The position numbers and the translations under genes are program-made. The notes under the pieces were generated by a model that saw only the letters and a list, made by a program, of their open reading frames with translations, ran no database searches and had not been told where the DNA came from. DNA of 64,000 nt from an uncultured Armatimonadota bacterium (GTDB lineage: Bacteria; Armatimonadota; Fimbriimonadia; Fimbriimonadales; Fimbriimonadaceae), in the NCBI GenBank assembly GCA_903927025.1, contig CAIYLG010000014.1, positions 1 through 64,000 of the forward strand. The letters are read 5' to 3'. How positions within the stretch are numbered: position 1 is the first letter of the stretch; every line of letters begins with the position of its first letter. Positions 62,701 to 64,000 of this stretch are shown piece by piece.

Positions 62701-63117
62701 GCGTGGTGTACCGCGCTTGGCCGCTCCAGCTTTGGCAACCGGCAACTCAACGGGCTTGGAGGCGACTTCCTTGACCGGAATCTCAACCTTACCGCCACGT
62801 TTGCCCGTTTGCCTGGGTCGGAAGCTGATCATCGCGCGCTCCGCCTCGTCAAAGAGGTCTGCCAGCGGATCTACGACTGGTGCGTCGACGATTGGAGCAG
62901 AAGCTTCAACCTTCTTTTCAGCTTTTTTGGCCGGCCGTTTGGGCTTGGGCGCGACTGTTTCTACAGCGGGAGCTGCAGCTTCAATTACGGGTTCAGGTGT
63001 TGCCGGCTTTCTGGCTCGTATGCTCTTCTTGGGCTTCGTGTCCGGGGCGGCAAGGCTTGGTGAAGTTTGTGTCGTTTCGACGGGATCGGTAGGTGTAGCT
63101 AGCTTCTTTCGGGGCAT
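59797..63117 (-). CDS. GH42-like TIM-barrel protein with Lys/Arg-rich disordered ends
   Basis: This 1106-residue cytoplasmic protein has no signal peptide. Residues 1-290 are low-complexity Ala/Pro/Lys (PKRPAKKAEKK, RRRRDRRRKAPG). The core (about 290-980) looks like a beta-galactosidase-type (GH42/GH-A) barrel: MFFGSPADEKRSAIVLDELR, ILGLHLERGEWFFAEGLGYD with a candidate acid/base Glu, FRDWARTRYNN, and a sandwich-like part with CTIHCSGSGQRTITLPNKFS. The last 60 residues are charged (GRRRRKRRGRNDRGG). Its start lies 19 bases inside the preceding HAD gene. The activity is unproven. Confidence 0.65.
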   Translation of the reverse strand: MPRKKLATPTDPVETTQTSPSLAAPDTKPKKSIRARKPATPEPVIEAAAPAVETVAPKPKRPAKKAEKKVEASAPIVDAPVVDPLADLFDEAERAMISFRPRQTGKRGGKVEIPVKEVASKPVELPVAKAGAAKRGTPRTKPATVDASTPVEVAADYVSPIPIPVFSVDDSLLLSGEELPIPTWRAHVKSAVKPVPAAASQPKGDEAAVDPEGKDRGPRRRRDRRRKAPGTTAATTVDSESIDEAEELEDAPVEAATPAPVAETPKPTFRRERVAAPPPKPVVSIPDEAPQVVIRDGVPTLVRNHRVYPPIMFFGSPADEKRSAIVLDELRMAAEAGVHLHSFLIDFDVDPEAVDHAAGFAGYLLAKAVEVDPQAQVIFRVVFQAPRGWQDKYQNARYRYADGSLAEPSVCDDEFWTVAQNCLERFTKLVRLLPQNENILGLHLERGEWFFAEGLGYDNSKAAQTKFRDWARTRYNNDEVTLRASWFDGTARFDNIQVPESGDSGDETEKFIRSSRKQRKYVDYHLFLSDATVARVGDLAYAAKAASEGYFLIGASYGYTFEWSHPSSGHLSLGKLLRTPEIDFIAGPPSYRTREPGGTAAFPCPIDSFALNGKLYISEEDFKTSLSTGHEPDDFNPTLKTPQALEGAHWRGAGVALAHASGVAWMDLWGNGWLKTNSVWERAAQVRDLLTDRMQTGLGDPEVAIFIDERALAYLVDSNAFKLLVQNVRESVLRAGVSAAFYLLSDLAHREKFPESKLYLFLNAWDVRPELRAAIKSRLQKDNKVLFWLYSAGLFDAGRNSLERAREVTGIALKPQPFYSKSGTTILNRRHPLSEAFPDRSLIGSTKLEPSYFAIPEGATVLGEYSQTGLPSFVVKEFKDGPAESHWTSVFLGEPIVNAALIRGLAQMAGAHVWNFHEDVVHVRAPFCTIHCSGSGQRTITLPNKFSAYNLLSNEWASVDSTHLRFNAIDGSTHVFLVGPKEDLEHLLDSDPSKVLTMDELPKREANIRDDISNFDVPIMKLDEWMEGGDGDEVADEWFLKPQHIVEEPETEDEGTEKVGRRRRKRRGRNDRGGSEESANPRREPSGQPDPMLADLGMNVMFRKRE

Positions 63118-63803
63118 GGCGTTTGTAAAAATGCGGACTCGGCCCAGGCGTACAGTTCTTCAGGAGTATCAACGAGAAAATCGGGATTCTCCGCCAGGAG
63201 TGTGTCTCGGTGGGCGGCACCGTACGCGACGGCGACGCAGGTTGCACCTGCTCCGCGCGCACAGCGAAGGTCATAAACCGAGTCGCCGATGAGGACGGCG
63301 CGAGCGGGATCTACATTGAGCCGCTGGCAGGCCAAAATGGCGCTTTCGGGGTTAGGTTTAGGAAAAACAACGTCGGAGGCGCAGACAGCTGTGTCCAGAT
63401 ACTGTGCTCCGTGAAAATCTTCTAGGAACGTAGCAAGCTCCATCGAATCCTTGCTGGTGACAAGGCCTGCTTTAAGGCCCTGCTTATGGCAGAGAATCAG
63501 TGCCGCTACGGCGGGGTCAAACAGCGATTCATGCTGTCGGTGAACCTCATAACGTCCGAGCGTGTATATCGACATCTCTGAAAGTCGCTCTTCCTCGATC
63601 TGAGTTTCAGAATAGAGGGCGAACTGGTCGCGGAGCGGCATGCCGATAAGATCGCGAATCTGACGGATTGAGGGGCGATGACCGAAGTAGTGCTCGATTG
63701 CGTCACCAAGGCCACGCACAATCATTTCCAGGCTGTCGACCAGCGTTCCATCTACATCAAACAGAACGGCGTCGAAATTCGACAGGGAAAGCCTCTCAGG
63801 CAT
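63099..63803 (-). CDS. HAD phosphatase, phosphoglycolate-phosphatase-like
   Basis: This 234-residue HAD subclass I enzyme has DVDGT (D16, D18), a helical cap with GMPLRDQFALY, motif II VTSKD and KPNPESAILA, then GDSVYDLRCARGAGATCVAV. It fits Gph or PpaX (pyrophosphatase) but substrate cannot be fixed by sequence. A CATACT box lies 7 bases before ATG 63803. The last 19 bases overlap the next gene on the same strand. Confidence 0.88.
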   Translation of the reverse strand: MPERLSLSNFDAVLFDVDGTLVDSLEMIVRGLGDAIEHYFGHRPSIRQIRDLIGMPLRDQFALYSETQIEEERLSEMSIYTLGRYEVHRQHESLFDPAVAALILCHKQGLKAGLVTSKDSMELATFLEDFHGAQYLDTAVCASDVVFPKPNPESAILACQRLNVDPARAVLIGDSVYDLRCARGAGATCVAVAYGAAHRDTLLAENPDFLVDTPEELYAWAESAFLQTPCPERS

Positions 63804-63810
63804 CCTCGCA

Positions 63811-63816
63811 AGTATG
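63811..63816 (-). promoter_or_regulatory. CATACT -10-like box before the HAD phosphatase
   Basis: Minus-strand CATACT is 7 bases from ATG 63803, the probable start of the HAD-GH42-era-ZipA-like transcript. A GAGG touches the ATG but is too close to be a normal ribosome site. Confidence 0.4.
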
Positions 63817-63852
63817 ACAGAAGCAAGGCACAGCGCGCCCGGATTCGGCGGG

Positions 63853-63858
63853 TATCCT
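63853..63858 (+). promoter_or_regulatory. TATCCT -10-like box before the RidA gene
   Basis: TATCCT is 7 bases before ATG 63866, divergent from the HAD gene's own box about 40 bases away. Confidence 0.45.
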
Positions 63859-63865
63859 GCCCCGG

Positions 63866-64000
63866 ATGATGAGAGAGAGGATATCCACTACCGATGCCCC
63901 TGGGGCAATTGGCCCTTACAGCCAAGCCATTCGAGCTGAAGGACGCTTCCTGTTTTTGAGTGGGCAGATCCCTCTTACACCCGATGGTCAGCTCCTCGTA
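63866..64000 (+). CDS. RidA/YjgF-family protein, 5' part only
   Basis: Only 45 codons lie inside the window; the gene is cut by the window end. The family start is clear: [20 protein letters not shown] then [12 protein letters not shown]. RidA proteins deaminate reactive enamine or imine intermediates from PLP enzymes, but some homologues have other roles, and the key Arg lies beyond the window. ATG 63866 or the next ATG at 63869 may be used. Confidence 0.85.
   Translation, partial: MMRERISTTDAPGAIGPYSQAIRAEGRFLFLSGQIPLTPDGQLLV

Overview
The window looks like a chromosomal segment of a diderm, heterotrophic bacterium, most plausibly of the Armatimonadota (Fimbriimonadia-like). This is an inference from gene content, not from a marker gene: no rRNA or tRNA is present. 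The supporting mix is a 1176-residue outer-membrane barrel ending in Phe, a non-classical pseudopilin, UPF0182, LCP and VanW proteins, a tricorn-like protease, three DUF4139 paralogues, several Gfo/Idh/MocA oxidoreductases and a sugar ABC importer without its own ATPase. Coding is dense, genes overlap by 1-20 bases, and GTG/TTG starts are common.

Layout. 1-3305: accessory segment with the broken 3' end of an RHS/YD-repeat protein, a Cys-rich tip ORF and several small orphan genes that look like immunity or membrane proteins. 3458-3952: 190-bp tandem repeat rich in hairpins. 4035-6157: birA, nadC and an unknown gene. 6370-6985: 155-bp tandem repeat. 6986-10061: sugar ABC importer. 10250-15939: TPR-sulfotransferase, HAD hydrolase, trpS, an M50 protease and lysA. 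15999-22559: dxr-rseP-Gfo/Idh, VanW fusion, rph, rdgB. 22600-33032: DUF3667 protein, tricorn-like protease, proline dehydrogenase, glycosyltransferase, S41 protease, dusB and a second Gfo/Idh. 33206-37673: giant barrel protein and a mutarotase-like protein. 37685-44311 (minus strand): aroC, pstB, rarA, GAF histidine kinase, LCP protein, pseudopilin. 44406-52098: HDAC/AcuC family, UPF0182, tyrA-aroA-cmk-dapA. 52189-56585: DUF4139 triplet. 56801-64000: two small unknown genes, then on the minus strand a HAD phosphatase, a GH42-like protein with charged tails, era and a ZipA-C-like protein, and finally the start of a RidA gene.

How the genes fit together. Aromatic and lysine biosynthesis is spread over aroC, tyrA-aroA, dapA and lysA. 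Isoprenoid synthesis (dxr) is coupled to the intramembrane protease rseP. rph, rdgB, dusB, trpS, cmk and era are housekeeping genes for RNA and nucleotides. The carbohydrate theme (ABC importer, Gfo/Idh enzymes, mutarotase-like and GH42-like proteins) suits a polysaccharide-using lifestyle.

The most interesting signals are: (i) a recurrent TAnnnT box 5-9 bases before at least 13 start codons, which suggests frequent leaderless mRNAs; (ii) two tandem-repeat arrays and dispersed palindromes whose stems covary; (iii) the RHS tip remnant with its small-gene cluster; (iv) the GH42-like protein with Lys/Arg-rich ends beside era; (v) the recently duplicated DUF4139 genes; (vi) a six-fold internal repeat in the giant barrel protein.
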